Part shown: one piece after another, positions 1 through 7,036 of the stretch
Position numbering within the stretch: position 1 is the first letter of the stretch
Layout: each line of letters opens with the position of its first letter
NCBI RefSeq assembly: GCF_001437055.1
Contig: NZ_JQBW01000009.1
Location: 125,209 to 189,208, forward strand
DNA from: Limosilactobacillus secaliphilus
GTDB lineage: Bacteria; Bacillota; Bacilli; Lactobacillales; Lactobacillaceae
Reading direction: 5' to 3'
Length of the DNA: 64,000 nucleotides
The notes under the pieces: model-generated
Told to the model about the DNA's origin: nothing
Database searches by the model: none
The model's input: the letters and a program-made list of their open reading frames with translations, nothing else
Position numbers and translations under genes: made by a program

Positions 1-1
1 A

Positions 2-757
2 CGTAACGGTAAAGAGTTTACCGTAACTGGTTGGTTTGGCGGTCAGCGGGCCCAAGGCAAGCCATATACTTATATCATTGTAATTAATGAAAAAACAGGG
101 CAAGAATATTGTCGTGTTAGGGTTGATTTAGTTAATTGACCAGATGTGCATAGATCCTAATGGTGATAGGTTAGGGTTCGTTGGTACTTTACCTTATACA
201 TCAGCTATGGCCAATCAAGCCTGTACAATTATCTTTAGATACTCTGATGATGCGGCGGCAATGGCAATTGCTACGACTACAATATAGCCTATAGATTTGA
301 CAAATCAGCTAGTTGGCTAGACAACATGGCAATTCACAATGGCCAATTAGTTGTCTCCGGTTGGTATGCTTCTGACCGTTCGATTTGTAAATACAATACC
401 TTTATGATTTTGTACGACGTACTAAAACTAAATAGGAAAGAACTACAACGAGCAACGGTTAAGCTGAGTGATCGTGCAGACGTAGGGACTGCTAACAAGG
501 ACATTTTTAACAGCCAGCATAGTGGATTCTCTTCAGGATTTAAGTACAGTGCTGACTTATGTGGTCGGCAGTTACAAATAATTATGAGATATTCTGATGC
601 TGAAAACGGTGAGGGTCACTATGTTGACTATTGGTTTAAACCATTTAAAGCACCAGACATTCCCGTGCTTGGTGGTAACATTGAACAACAGTTTAAGGCA
701 AAGTGTGTTAAGGTAGAAAGCCAATCTGATGGCACATCTTTGATCATAGTTAAATAA
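2..757 (+). pseudogene. Decayed C-terminal part of a repeat-containing extracellular (lysin-type) protein
   Basis: The window opens inside a reading frame that runs from base 2 to a TGA at 137-139 and encodes a segment with the pattern FTVTGWFGGQ...YTYIIVINEKTG. The frame then shifts. Homologous coding text reappears around 200-240 (IIFRYSDD) and again from about 265 onward (YDYNIAYRFDKSASWLDN), running open to the TAA at 755-757. The last piece repeats the same unit (LVVSGWYASDRS ... IIMRYSDAENGEGHYVDYWF). Repeats of this kind (GW..., RPDV..., SGF..., RYSDD..NG..DYWF) occur in tandem at the end of Lactobacillus muramidases and other secreted wall proteins. At least two frame disruptions make this a pseudogene. 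The ATG at 326 is internal to the repeat and lacks a convincing ribosome-binding site, so the 143-residue open stretch is unlikely to be an independent gene. The catalytic part, if any, lies outside the window. Confidence 0.7.
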
Positions 758-763
758 AGTGTT

Positions 764-791
764 GGCCAGCCCCAAAGGACTGGCTTTTTTT
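764..791 (+). terminator. Rho-independent terminator
   Basis: GCCAGCC and GACTGGC arms, with one G-U pair, are followed by a run of seven T. It sits just after the end of the repeat-protein remnant. Confidence 0.65.
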
Positions 792-803
792 GCGTTATAC
801 TAA

Positions 804-926
804 AAGGCCGCCCAGCCGAAAAAAGCTCCAGTTAAGTTGCCAGGTCACCCAGTAAAATGCACTTACGCAGTCCAATTAGGAAACACCTTGTCGGATATTG
901 TAGCTGAGTGCGACATGAACTGGTGA
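804..926 (+). pseudogene. LysM-domain fragment
   Basis: An open frame without a start codon encodes YAVQLGNTLSDIVAECDMNW and stops at TGA 924-926. This matches the first half of a LysM peptidoglycan-binding domain (compare Y.V..GDTLS.IA...G..). The preceding Lys/Pro-rich stretch (about 810-845) looks like a linker. It probably derives from the same or a related wall hydrolase as the repeat remnant upstream, separated from it by deletion. Nothing indicates expression. Confidence 0.55.
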
Positions 927-940
927 GCATTGGTTTAAAC

Positions 941-969
941 TTTACATTTTTTACAAAAAAAGGTAAAAT
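941..969 (+). promoter_or_regulatory. Promoter with overlapping inverted repeat (candidate operator)
   Basis: A -35 hexamer TTTACA (941-946) and a -10 hexamer TAAAAT (964-969) are separated by 17 bases. The inverted repeat TTTTAC (949-954) / GTAAAA (963-968) spans the spacer and the -10 box. This is a natural operator position for the HTH protein encoded as the second gene of the unit. Transcription would start near 976, which rules out the ATG codons at 908 and 968 as starts of the first gene. Confidence 0.55.
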
Positions 970-1003
970 GTTAACATCAATTAACCAAGAAAAGAGGATT
1001 CAG

Positions 1004-1660
1004 ATGTTAGAAAACTATTTAAAAAATCATTGTCCCTTGGAAGTGCCAGGATTACTGTCGTTAGCTATTGAAAAGGCATATAAACAGCTTGACGATACAA
1101 TAAAGACTGTGCCTATTCTGCAAAAAGATGAAGCTCGAAAAAGCTATGGCTATCTTAGGAATGCTTTTGTTGATGTTGCTATTGAAAGTGTATTTGGTGA
1201 ATTAGATCACGATTGTATTATCGAAACAAAAAAAGTGAATCCAGATAGAAAAAACAGTTACACATATAAAATGTTAAAGGTACCCGGTGCACATATTACT
1301 CCAGTTAAAAGCCAGTCGAAGGGGTCTTTTCCTAGAAAAGCAATTTATAGAGATAAGGGAAGTTTATTAAATTATCAAATGAGTTTATTTGACGAGCAAC
1401 GTCATTTTAATAATGATAAAGCGCCTTTCATGCTGTTGACTTATGGTGGAGTAAATTATAAGTTAGATTATGTTATGCTTGGGATTCCTGATTTTGAAGA
1501 TAGAAATTGGATTGATTTAGTACCAATTAAAGGGAAACCCACCTTAATTAGTAGTAACAAAGAAAAACAAGTCAACGATAAATTCAAACTGTCATTGACA
1601 GAAAAGGCAAGCCAGATTAGGAGGAATAATAATGACTCAAACGGGGGAAATGCTATTTGA
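1004..1660 (+). CDS. Hypothetical protein, partner of an HTH/Zn-peptidase protein
   Basis: A 218-residue soluble protein that I do not recognise. The start at 1004 is chosen because AGAGGA lies five bases upstream and because the predicted promoter overlaps the earlier in-frame ATG codons. There is no signal peptide or membrane segment. The N-terminal third looks helical; the middle is basic; a hydrophobic strand-rich segment (about residues 147-178, including YKLDYVMLGIPDF) follows, and the C-terminus is polar and Asn-rich. Its 3' end overlaps the next gene by 29 bases, so the two are translationally linked. The stretch is AT-rich compared with the housekeeping genes, which suggests horizontal acquisition. 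Small unknown proteins paired with HTH-ImmA/IrrE proteins are found in toxin-antitoxin and phage-related modules. Whether this one is effector or antidote cannot be read from the sequence. Confidence 0.75.
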   Translation: MLENYLKNHCPLEVPGLLSLAIEKAYKQLDDTIKTVPILQKDEARKSYGYLRNAFVDVAIESVFGELDHDCIIETKKVNPDRKNSYTYKMLKVPGAHITPVKSQSKGSFPRKAIYRDKGSLLNYQMSLFDEQRHFNNDKAPFMLLTYGGVNYKLDYVMLGIPDFEDRNWIDLVPIKGKPTLISSNKEKQVNDKFKLSLTEKASQIRRNNNDSNGGNAI

Positions 1661-2774
1661 TCCTCAAAATCTAACGTATGCACGTATTGCAAGAGGGTTT
1701 ACTATGAAGCTTTTATCGGAAAAGAGTGGAATTTCGCGTCAAACTATATCCTCTTATGAATCTGGGAAGAGTGTGCCCCGAGGTAAAAATTTATTAAAAT
1801 TAAGCAAAATATTAAATTTCCCAATTACTTACTTCAATACTAAAATGAGCCCTTTAAGCTCAGAAGGTACTTTTTTTAAAAGCCGTGCCTCATCAACAAA
1901 AAAAGCTAGAGACATGCAAAAAGTAAGGTTAATATATTCGAATAGTATTTACGATGTATTATCAGACTATGTTAATTTTCCGATTGTTAATATTCCCGCT
2001 CCACTTGAAGAGAATCTAAGAAATATAACAAATGAAAAAATAAAGAAAATGGCACTATTAACTCGAAAAAAATGGGGCCTTGATAATGAAGAGCCCATTA
2101 ACAATTTAACTAAGCTAGTTGAAGCTAATGGCATTATTATATCTCAAGCCAATTTACAAGAGAAAAAGATAGATGCTGTGTCTAAATGGATAGCCGATAG
2201 ACCGTTTATTTTATTGACAGATAATAGGGAATCTGATGTTCGAAGAAGGTTTAACATTGCACATGAATTAGGTCATATTTTGCTTCATTCTAATATTGAA
2301 AGCATTTATGAACTGTCCAACACAGATATGAATAAGCTTGAAAATCAGGCAAATGTTTTTGCCAGTAACTTACTTCTTCCGGATCAAGCATTTATTAGGT
2401 CGGTGGTATCGACTAGTATGGAAGGGTTTATTGAGCTAAAAAAATATTGGAAAGTTTCTATATCTGCTTTAATTATGAAAGCGCATAAAGTGAAATTACT
2501 AAATGAAAATCAATATCTATATTTGAATAAAAAGCTTTCATATAATCATTGGAGAAAATCTGAGCCTTTAGATGATAGTATTCCTTTAGAAACACCAGAT
2601 CTATATGACGCAGTATGTAAACTAATTATTAATAATAATGTATTATCAAAACAGGGATTAAAAGCAAAAATGAAATTGCCTAATGACGAGTTAAGTGCAT
2701 TAATAAGTCCGGACTTTGCTAATCTAAATCAAGAAGATAAACCGAAATCATTAAAGTTGCACATAATTAAATAA
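1632..2774 (+). CDS. XRE-family HTH regulator fused to ImmA/IrrE-type Zn-metallopeptidase
   Basis: A 380-residue protein. Residues about 12-68 form a Cro/C1-type helix-turn-helix (LTYARIARGFTMKLLSEKSG, then ISRQTISSYESG). Residues about 160-290 form a COG2856/ImmA-like peptidase with the zinc motif NIAHELGHILLH (H211, E212, H215), followed by an ENQANVFASNLLLP segment that supplies the third ligand region. ImmA of ICEBs1 cleaves a repressor and IrrE/PprI cleaves DdrO, so a protease acting on a regulator is a reasonable role. Here both activities are in one chain. AGGAGG lies just before the ATG. It is probably co-transcribed with the overlapping upstream gene and may bind the inverted repeat in the shared promoter. 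Named two-gene defence or toxin-antitoxin systems with an HTH-peptidase member exist (RosmerTA, as I recall it), but membership is not established here. Confidence 0.85.
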   Translation: MTQTGEMLFDPQNLTYARIARGFTMKLLSEKSGISRQTISSYESGKSVPRGKNLLKLSKILNFPITYFNTKMSPLSSEGTFFKSRASSTKKARDMQKVRLIYSNSIYDVLSDYVNFPIVNIPAPLEENLRNITNEKIKKMALLTRKKWGLDNEEPINNLTKLVEANGIIISQANLQEKKIDAVSKWIADRPFILLTDNRESDVRRRFNIAHELGHILLHSNIESIYELSNTDMNKLENQANVFASNLLLPDQAFIRSVVSTSMEGFIELKKYWKVSISALIMKAHKVKLLNENQYLYLNKKLSYNHWRKSEPLDDSIPLETPDLYDAVCKLIINNNVLSKQGLKAKMKLPNDELSALISPDFANLNQEDKPKSLKLHIIK

Positions 2775-2800
2775 CTCAGTAGTACAGATTAGTCAATATT

Positions 2801-2830
2801 AAAAAAAGCGCTAACCGAAGCTAGCGCTCG
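2801..2830 (-). terminator. Terminator of the minus-strand toxin-like transcript
   Basis: The hairpin AGCGCTA / TAGCGCT (2807-2828) has a seven-base A tract on its left, read as a T tract on the minus strand. It therefore terminates transcription coming from the small minus-strand ORF at 2836-2913, and may also stop transcripts of the HTH-peptidase gene. Confidence 0.65.
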
Positions 2831-2835
2831 GATTA

Positions 2836-2913
2836 CTACTTGAGTAACCACTTAATTAATTGTTTTATGTGCTTACTAGGCACAACAAGAAGAATAATGC
2901 ACCAATGCAACAA
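2836..2913 (-). CDS. Candidate 25-residue type I toxin (Fst-like)
   Basis: A short minus-strand ORF starting at TTG 2913 (or the adjacent TTG 2910). It encodes a hydrophobic then basic peptide: WCIILLVVP is followed by SKHIKQLIKWLLK. GGAGG lies eight bases upstream. A terminator follows within ten bases of the stop. Size, a hydrophobic stretch ending in Pro, and a lysine-rich amphipathic tail with a Trp fit the Fst/Ldr membrane-toxin pattern known from Enterococcus and Lactobacillus. The ribosome-binding site lies in a perfect hairpin and a divergent small RNA carries a matching repeat. No homology search was possible and short peptides arise by chance, so the call is provisional. Confidence 0.45.
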   Translation of the reverse strand: MLHWCIILLVVPSKHIKQLIKWLLK

Positions 2914-2929
2914 TTGGGACACCTCCCAA
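2914..2929 (-). promoter_or_regulatory. Stem-loop sequestering the toxin ribosome-binding site
   Basis: TTGGGA and TCCCAA are perfect complements around a four-base loop. On the minus strand the Shine-Dalgarno GGGAGG spans the left arm and loop, so folding would block initiation at TTG 2913. A 5' structure that limits translation is a known feature of Fst-family toxin mRNAs. Confidence 0.5.
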
Positions 2930-2969
2930 CGTGCACAAATTCGGGTAGCTAACCCGGCGTGCATTAATC

Positions 2970-2998
2970 ATTGTATCATGAAACTGGTGTGTTATAAT
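2970..2998. promoter_or_regulatory. Overlapping divergent promoters
   Basis: Plus strand: TTGTAT (2971-2976), 16-base spacer, TATAAT (2993-2998). Minus strand: extended -10 TGATACAAT, whose TACAAT hexamer occupies 2975-2970, directly over the plus-strand -35 box. The two promoters would exclude each other and drive the small RNA (right) and the toxin-like mRNA (left). Confidence 0.5.
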
Positions 2999-3004
2999 AT
3001 TAAG

Positions 3005-3094
3005 TACAAGAAGATAATGCCGGCGTGCAAAATGACCTCAAGTTAGCTACTTGTTGTCGAACCGGTTGGGGCGCTTAATAGGCGCTCTTTTTTT
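3005..3094 (+). ncRNA. Candidate antitoxin small RNA
   Basis: A roughly 90-base transcript is predicted from the promoter at 2971-2998 to a GC-rich hairpin GGGCGC/GCGCTC (3069-3087) with eight T residues at its 3' side. It contains CCGGCGTGCA (3020-3029), a direct repeat of 2954-2963. Because the two copies are transcribed in opposite directions, the RNA can pair over ten bases with the 5' end of the minus-strand toxin-like mRNA. It also contains ACCTC, complementary to part of the toxin Shine-Dalgarno. No credible ORF is present. Confidence 0.45.
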
Positions 3095-3151
3095 GTACCT
3101 AAAATCATACGTGAGAAGTGGTGGCCAAATTACCATCAAAGTAGAAAACAA

Positions 3152-3190
3152 AAACCGGTGCAAAGTGTAATGGTTTGCACCGGTTTTTTA
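3152..3190. terminator. Bidirectional terminator
   Basis: A 13-base perfect stem (AAACCGGTGCAAA / TTTGCACCGGTTT, 3152-3164 and 3174-3186) is flanked by A and T tracts on its two sides. It separates the accessory segment from the asnS leader. Confidence 0.75.
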
Positions 3191-3478
3191 CCACAAAATT
3201 ACCACCTCATTTCAACGAGGAAACAATCAGCTTAATCTTAGCTAATCGTGTTGAAAATTAATTCTTTCTATTAATTAAAGCTAAAAATAACATGTTAGAT
3301 CCGATTAATATTTATTAATCGCGGTTAATATTAGTAATACTATTCGAAGCGTTCATGGCCGTCTTGAAGACCGATGAAGAAATTGACGATAAGTAAAATC
3401 GGTCAACCAACCGACTTGATGTTATGCATGTATTGAGCCCGTTAACTAATTTGTTTGCAAGAATTCTGCAGCCAGTGC
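3191..3478. other. AT-rich intergenic stretch, no gene seen
   Basis: About 290 bases with no supported ORF or RNA. A short open frame ending at TAA 3394-3396 (residues KTDEEIDDK) could be the tail of a deleted gene, but it has no start and no detectable relative by eye. Confidence 0.5.
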
Positions 3479-3506
3479 TTGACTTAAACTAAAGAACGGC
3501 TAGAAT
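3479..3506 (+). promoter_or_regulatory. asnS promoter
   Basis: TTGACT (3479-3484) and TAGAAT (3501-3506), spacer 16. Start of the T-box leader is expected near 3512. Confidence 0.6.
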
Positions 3507-3511
3507 AGTGA

Positions 3512-3790
3512 TTGTAGATTAAAAAACGATAAGAAAGACGAGTAAACGTTGGTAATTCGTCCAGTGAGCTAAGGATAGTGCGAGCTTAGCAGACCCTGCC
3601 TCGTTGAAAAACCCTTTCCAGTTGCTAACCCAAATGGTTATTCCAAAGTAGACTTAGCCGTCACCGACACGTTATCGTCGGATGAGTATAGTTTGTACTC
3701 ACTAAGAGATCCGATTATTCGGATAATTTGGGTGGCACCGCGGAAAGAAGCCTTTCGTCCCAGAAGCAGGGGACGGAAGGCTTTTTATTT
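3512..3790 (+). promoter_or_regulatory. T-box riboswitch, asparagine type
   Basis: The leader contains the conserved T-box core GGTGGCACCGCGG (3731-3743), which pairs with the tRNA acceptor end. It is followed by a terminator: complementary arms AAGCCTTTCGTCCC and GGGACGGAAGGCTT, then T-rich sequence to 3790. Stem I can be traced at about 3537-3615. An AAC at 3610-3612 lies in the expected specifier-loop position and matches tRNA-Asn. Uncharged tRNA-Asn should stabilise the antiterminator and turn on asnS. Confidence 0.9.
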
Positions 3791-3824
3791 TGCGTTCCAA
3801 ATTAATATGATGGGGGACTTAAAA

Positions 3825-5123
3825 ATGGACCAGATTACGATTAGTCAAGCCAAAGATTATGTTGGTAAAGAAGTTCAGTTGGGTGTTTGGTTAACTGACA
3901 AGCGGTCTAGCGGGAAGATTGCCTTCTTGCAGCTGCGTGACGGTACCGGCTTCTTCCAAGGCATTTTGAAGAAGAACCAGGTATCTGAAGAAGTCTTTGA
4001 ATTGGCTCGTCACGATATTCACCTGGAAACCAGTATGGTAGTTACCGGGACCATTGACGAAGATAAGCGTTCCAAGTCAGGCTACGAAATTCAGCTGAGC
4101 GACATCAAGATTGTCGGCAAGAGTGACGATTACCCGATTGGTAACAAGGAACATGGGATTGAATTCCTGCTGGACCACCGTCATCTGTGGTTACGTTCAC
4201 GCAAGCCTTGGGCATTGATGCGCATTCGGAGTCGGGTAAAGCTGGCCACGATGGAATTCTTTGACAAGCATGGCTTCACTCAGTTTGATGCACCAATTCT
4301 GACTTCATCTGCTCCAGAAGGCACCACGGACCTGTTCGATGTTAAGTACTTTGACACGGATGCTTTCCTGTCACAATCTGGTCAATTGTATGGTGAAGCT
4401 GGTTGTATGGCACTGCGGCGGATCTACACCATGGGCCCAACCTTCCGTGCTGAAAAGTCCAAGACCCGTCGTCACATGACCGAATTCTGGATGATCGAAC
4501 CTGAAATGGCTTGGTGCCATGAAGAAGAGAGTGAACAGATTCAAGAGCAATACGTTGCTTACCTGATCCAAGACCTGATTGACCACTGTGCCAAGGAATT
4601 GGAAATGGTTGGCCGTTCCGTTGAAAGCTTGAAGCCATTCACCGAATTGCCATACCCACGGGTAACTTACAAGAAGGCCATCGAAATGCTGCAAAAGGGT
4701 GGTTTGGACGTTCAATACGGCGATGACTTTGGTTCACCAGAAGAAACGTTCCTGGCTGACCAATTCAAGAAGCCAGTCTTCATCAAGAACTACCCACGGG
4801 AAATCAAGGCCTTCTACATGCCAACGGACCCTGAAGATGATCGCCAGGTTATCTGTGCCGACCTGCTGGCTCCTGAAGGCTATGGTGAAATCATTGGTGG
4901 TTCAGAACGTTCATACGACTATGAATACATCACCAACAAGCTGGAAGAAAACGGCTTGAGCAAGAAGGATTACGGTTGGTACGATGACCTGCGTAAGTAC
5001 GGTTCAGTTCCGCACTCTGGTTTCGGGATGGGACTGGAACGGTTCTTAGCTTGGGTCACCCTGCAGGACCACATTCGTCAAAACATTCCATTCCCGCGGA
5101 TGATCAACCGGCTGCGTCCTTAA
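3825..5123 (+). CDS. asnS: Asparaginyl-tRNA synthetase
   Basis: A 432-residue class IIb aminoacyl-tRNA synthetase that charges tRNA-Asn with asparagine in the cytoplasm. The N-terminal OB-fold anticodon-binding domain (about 12-115) begins with [20 protein letters not shown]. The catalytic core carries motif 2 ([20 protein letters not shown]) and motif 3 near the end ([12 protein letters not shown]). Length is normal for the family. The start at 3825 (after GGGGGAC) gives the standard N-terminus; upstream in-frame codons fall inside the T-box leader and are not used. It is a single-gene transcription unit between its own T-box and a strong terminator. Confidence 0.96.
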   Translation: MDQITISQAKDYVGKEVQLGVWLTDKRSSGKIAFLQLRDGTGFFQGILKKNQVSEEVFELARHDIHLETSMVVTGTIDEDKRSKSGYEIQLSDIKIVGKSDDYPIGNKEHGIEFLLDHRHLWLRSRKPWALMRIRSRVKLATMEFFDKHGFTQFDAPILTSSAPEGTTDLFDVKYFDTDAFLSQSGQLYGEAGCMALRRIYTMGPTFRAEKSKTRRHMTEFWMIEPEMAWCHEEESEQIQEQYVAYLIQDLIDHCAKELEMVGRSVESLKPFTELPYPRVTYKKAIEMLQKGGLDVQYGDDFGSPEETFLADQFKKPVFIKNYPREIKAFYMPTDPEDDRQVICADLLAPEGYGEIIGGSERSYDYEYITNKLEENGLSKKDYGWYDDLRKYGSVPHSGFGMGLERFLAWVTLQDHIRQNIPFPRMINRLRP

Positions 5124-5143
5124 TCGTAATTAATGCAACACAA

Positions 5144-5176
5144 AAAGAGCTTGGCATCTGCCAAGCTCTTTTTTTT
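5144..5176. terminator. Bidirectional terminator between asnS and the dehydrogenase gene
   Basis: 13-base perfect stem AAAGAGCTTGGCA / TGCCAAGCTCTTT with a two-base loop and T/A tracts on the two sides. It serves the convergent genes. Confidence 0.85.
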
Positions 5177-5193
5177 TAAACTTAATTGTTGAA

Positions 5194-6126
5194 TTACTTA
5201 GCTTCGTTCAAGCTTTCTTCGGTCTTTTCCTTGATGAAGTTAGCGGAGTTTTGCAACTTCTCTAATTCTTCAGCGGTCAAGTCAAGCTTGCATTGCTTTT
5301 CGATACCGTCACGGCCGATGATGGCTGGGTATGAAAGGTAAACGCCGTATTCTTCACGGTAGTTGGAAACTGGCAGTTCCAGCATGCTGTTGGACAGGAT
5401 GGCATTGGTGATCCGAACGGCAGCAGTAGCAACACCATAGCTGGTGTACTTCTTGCCCTTCATAACCTTCCAGGCACCCATCTTGATGTCGTCGTTGATC
5501 TTGTTCAAATCAATGCCCTTGTCCTTTGCCAACTTTTCGAATGGCTGGCCTAAGACCTTAACCGTTGACCAAGCGGTGAATTGAGAGTTACCGTGTTCAC
5601 CTAAGTTGTAGCCGGAAACCGAACGAGGGTCGACGTTAACCAGTTGACCAATAGCCTTCTGCATCCGGGCCGTGTCAAGCACAGTCCCGGTACCCATAAC
5701 CTGCTTCTTTGGTAAGCCGGTTAATTCTTGGTACATGGAAGTGATAACGTCAACTGGGTTGGTGATAGCAACGATCTTGCCGTTGAAGCCACTTTCCTTG
5801 ATCTTCTGGGCAACTTCACGAACGGCATTCCGGTTGAAGTTCAGTTCACCAAAACGGTCGGCCTTTGGGTTATCCAGTAACTTGATTTTGCCAAGAGCAG
5901 AGATGATAACTTCGGTGTCCTTCAACTGGCTCCAATCGTTAACGTAAATGTTGGTGTGGAATGGCAGGTTAGCCATCGCATCTTCAAAGTCGATGGCATC
6001 AGCGTTAACCTTACCTTCATTACTGTCAATTAAAACCAAGTCATCAACGAAACCACAAGCAACCAAGTAGTGGGCAACCGTTGAACCAACGTGACCCATT
6101 CCGATAACTGCAACTTTTCTTGACAT
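5194..6126 (-). CDS. L-2-hydroxyisocaproate dehydrogenase-like enzyme (LDH family)
   Basis: A 310-residue NAD-dependent L-2-hydroxyacid dehydrogenase that interconverts 2-oxoacids and L-2-hydroxyacids. The Rossmann motif VIGMGHVGSTVAHYL starts at about residue 6, and the substrate/catalytic region reads ITNPVDVITSMYQELTGLP and YNLGEHGNSQFTAWSTV, with the catalytic His in GEHGNS. Segments such as RSVSGYNLGEHGNSQF, YTSYGVAT and YLSYPAIIGRDG resemble the L-HicDH of Weissella confusa more than classical LDH, so branched 2-oxoacids from amino-acid catabolism are likely substrates. This is from memory of the family. GAAAGGA precedes the start. A second, more typical LDH is encoded at 10935-11894. 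Confidence 0.85.
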   Translation of the reverse strand: MSRKVAVIGMGHVGSTVAHYLVACGFVDDLVLIDSNEGKVNADAIDFEDAMANLPFHTNIYVNDWSQLKDTEVIISALGKIKLLDNPKADRFGELNFNRNAVREVAQKIKESGFNGKIVAITNPVDVITSMYQELTGLPKKQVMGTGTVLDTARMQKAIGQLVNVDPRSVSGYNLGEHGNSQFTAWSTVKVLGQPFEKLAKDKGIDLNKINDDIKMGAWKVMKGKKYTSYGVATAAVRITNAILSNSMLELPVSNYREEYGVYLSYPAIIGRDGIEKQCKLDLTAEELEKLQNSANFIKEKTEESLNEAK

Positions 6127-6159
6127 ATGATTCAGGTCCTTTCTCTAAATAGTTTCCAT

Positions 6160-6219
6160 AAATCATCATTTCTAAACCAAGTTGACGAGAAATCATCATT
6201 TCTAAACCAAGTTGACGAG
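6160..6219. repeat. Two perfect tandem copies of a 30-bp unit
   Basis: The 30-base unit at 6160-6189 is repeated exactly at 6190-6219 (AAATCATCATTTCTAAACCA plus ten more bases). It lies about 35-95 bases upstream of the dehydrogenase start on the minus strand, within its promoter/5' leader region. It may be a duplicated operator or a recent tandem duplication. Confidence 0.9.
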
Positions 6220-6277
6220 CCGCTAAAAAATCTCACAACCAGCGCGCCAACCTGATCAACGCGGAGGAATTACTAAC

Positions 6278-6460
6278 ATGAAAAGGGATTATTGTCAATT
6301 ACACCCTTCATACTTAGACCCTCATCTTCATTCTAACATAAGTCGCCACGATATAAAGAAATTATTAAAAACGTTTTCAAAAAATAAAAAGAAAATAAAT
6401 GCAATTGTTCGTGTTTGCTTTAACAAATCTGTGATAGAATGTGAGAAGTCAAAAGAATAA
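6278..6460 (+). CDS. Small basic hypothetical protein (doubtful)
   Basis: A 60-residue ORF behind a fair ribosome-binding site (GGAGG, 10 bases before ATG). The product is basic, without a membrane segment or recognised motif, and has AT-rich composition unlike its neighbours. Against it: the probable ntd promoter and a near-consensus cre box lie within its second half. It may be a non-coding regulatory region that is open by chance. Confidence 0.25.
   Translation: MKRDYCQLHPSYLDPHLHSNISRHDIKKLLKTFSKNKKKINAIVRVCFNKSVIECEKSKE
6366..6440 (+). promoter_or_regulatory. Candidate cre box and extended -10 promoter of ntd
   Basis: TAAAAACGTTTTCA (6366-6379) differs from the CcpA-binding consensus TGNAANCGNTNNCA at one position. 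TGATAGAAT (6432-6440) is an extended -10 element about 40 bases before the ntd start; no good -35 box is seen. Confidence 0.35.
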
Positions 6461-6482
6461 ATGGTAAAAGGGGAACATTTTC

Positions 6483-6959
6483 ATGTCAAAGACAAAAACA
6501 GTTTACTTTTGTGCTGGCTGGTTTAACGAAAAACAAAATCGCGCATACAAGGCTGCGATGAAGGCGATCGAGGATAATCCAACGGTCGATGTCGAAAACT
6601 CTTATGTGCCACTGGATCACCAATACAAAGGTTTAAGCGTGGCTGAACACCCAGAATTGCTGAAGGACCGTGAATGGGCAACTGCTACTTACAATGGTGA
6701 CCGGATCGGTATTCAGACTAGTGACCTGGTATTAGCTGTTTACCTGCCAAGTGCTGAAGACGTTGGGATGGGGGTTGAACTCGGTATGGCCCGGACGCTG
6801 GGCAAGTACAACCTGGTAGTCATTCCGGACGAAGAATGGGGCAAGCCACTGAACCTGATGACCTTTGGTGCCGCTGACAACTTCATCAAGATGTCTGAAT
6901 TGGCCGACTTCAACTTCAACCAATTAGGCTTTGGCTTCTATGACGGTGCCGTTTACTAA
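6483..6959 (+). CDS. ntd: Nucleoside 2-deoxyribosyltransferase
   Basis: A 158-residue enzyme that moves 2-deoxyribose between nucleobases, a salvage route characteristic of lactobacilli. The sequence follows the L. leichmannii/L. helveticus enzymes over the whole length: VYFCAGWF near the N-terminus, the ENSYVPLDHQYKG segment, WATATYNGD, and the catalytic Glu in VGMGVELGMA (E99). The C-terminus ends in DGAVY as in relatives, and the terminal Tyr contributes to the neighbouring active site in the hexamer. Start ATG follows AAAGGGGA. It is a single-gene unit with its own promoter and terminator. Whether it is purine-specific (type I) or accepts all bases (type II) cannot be decided here, though similarity to the leichmannii enzyme favours type II. 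Confidence 0.93.
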   Translation: MSKTKTVYFCAGWFNEKQNRAYKAAMKAIEDNPTVDVENSYVPLDHQYKGLSVAEHPELLKDREWATATYNGDRIGIQTSDLVLAVYLPSAEDVGMGVELGMARTLGKYNLVVIPDEEWGKPLNLMTFGAADNFIKMSELADFNFNQLGFGFYDGAVY

Positions 6960-6986
6960 AATTAGTCAGATTACTCACAGATATGA

Positions 6987-7029
6987 AAACCCGGGGCAGC
7001 CTCTCGTTGAAGTCGCTCCGGGTTTATTG
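6987..7029. terminator. Terminator between ntd and the nitrilase gene
   Basis: Arms AAACCCGG (6987-6994) and CCGGGTTT (7018-7025) with flanking A/T sequence; shared by convergent genes. The loop is long. Confidence 0.55.
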
Positions 7030-7036
7030 TTTGTAA

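Noticed and set aside
2840-3046. 68-codon plus-strand ORF across the toxin/sRNA locus
   Set aside because: No ribosome-binding site, unusual Cys/Met-rich composition, and it runs through the predicted promoters, hairpin and small RNA on both strands.
3110-3215. Possible phage attachment site (ATTACCA/TTACCAC motifs around a strong hairpin)
   Set aside because: No integrase, no duplicated core of convincing length, and the hairpin is a normal bidirectional terminator.
3693-3824. N-terminal extension of asnS
   Set aside because: The extra codons lie in the T-box core and terminator; the ATG at 3825 gives the family N-terminus.
4342-4715. Long minus-strand ORFs inside asnS (and similar antisense frames in hisS, aspS, glyS, rsmE, dapA)
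   Set aside because: Shadow frames of well-identified genes, without ribosome-binding sites or recognisable products.
6160-6219. CRISPR-like repeat
   Set aside because: Only two copies, directly abutting without spacers, no cas genes.
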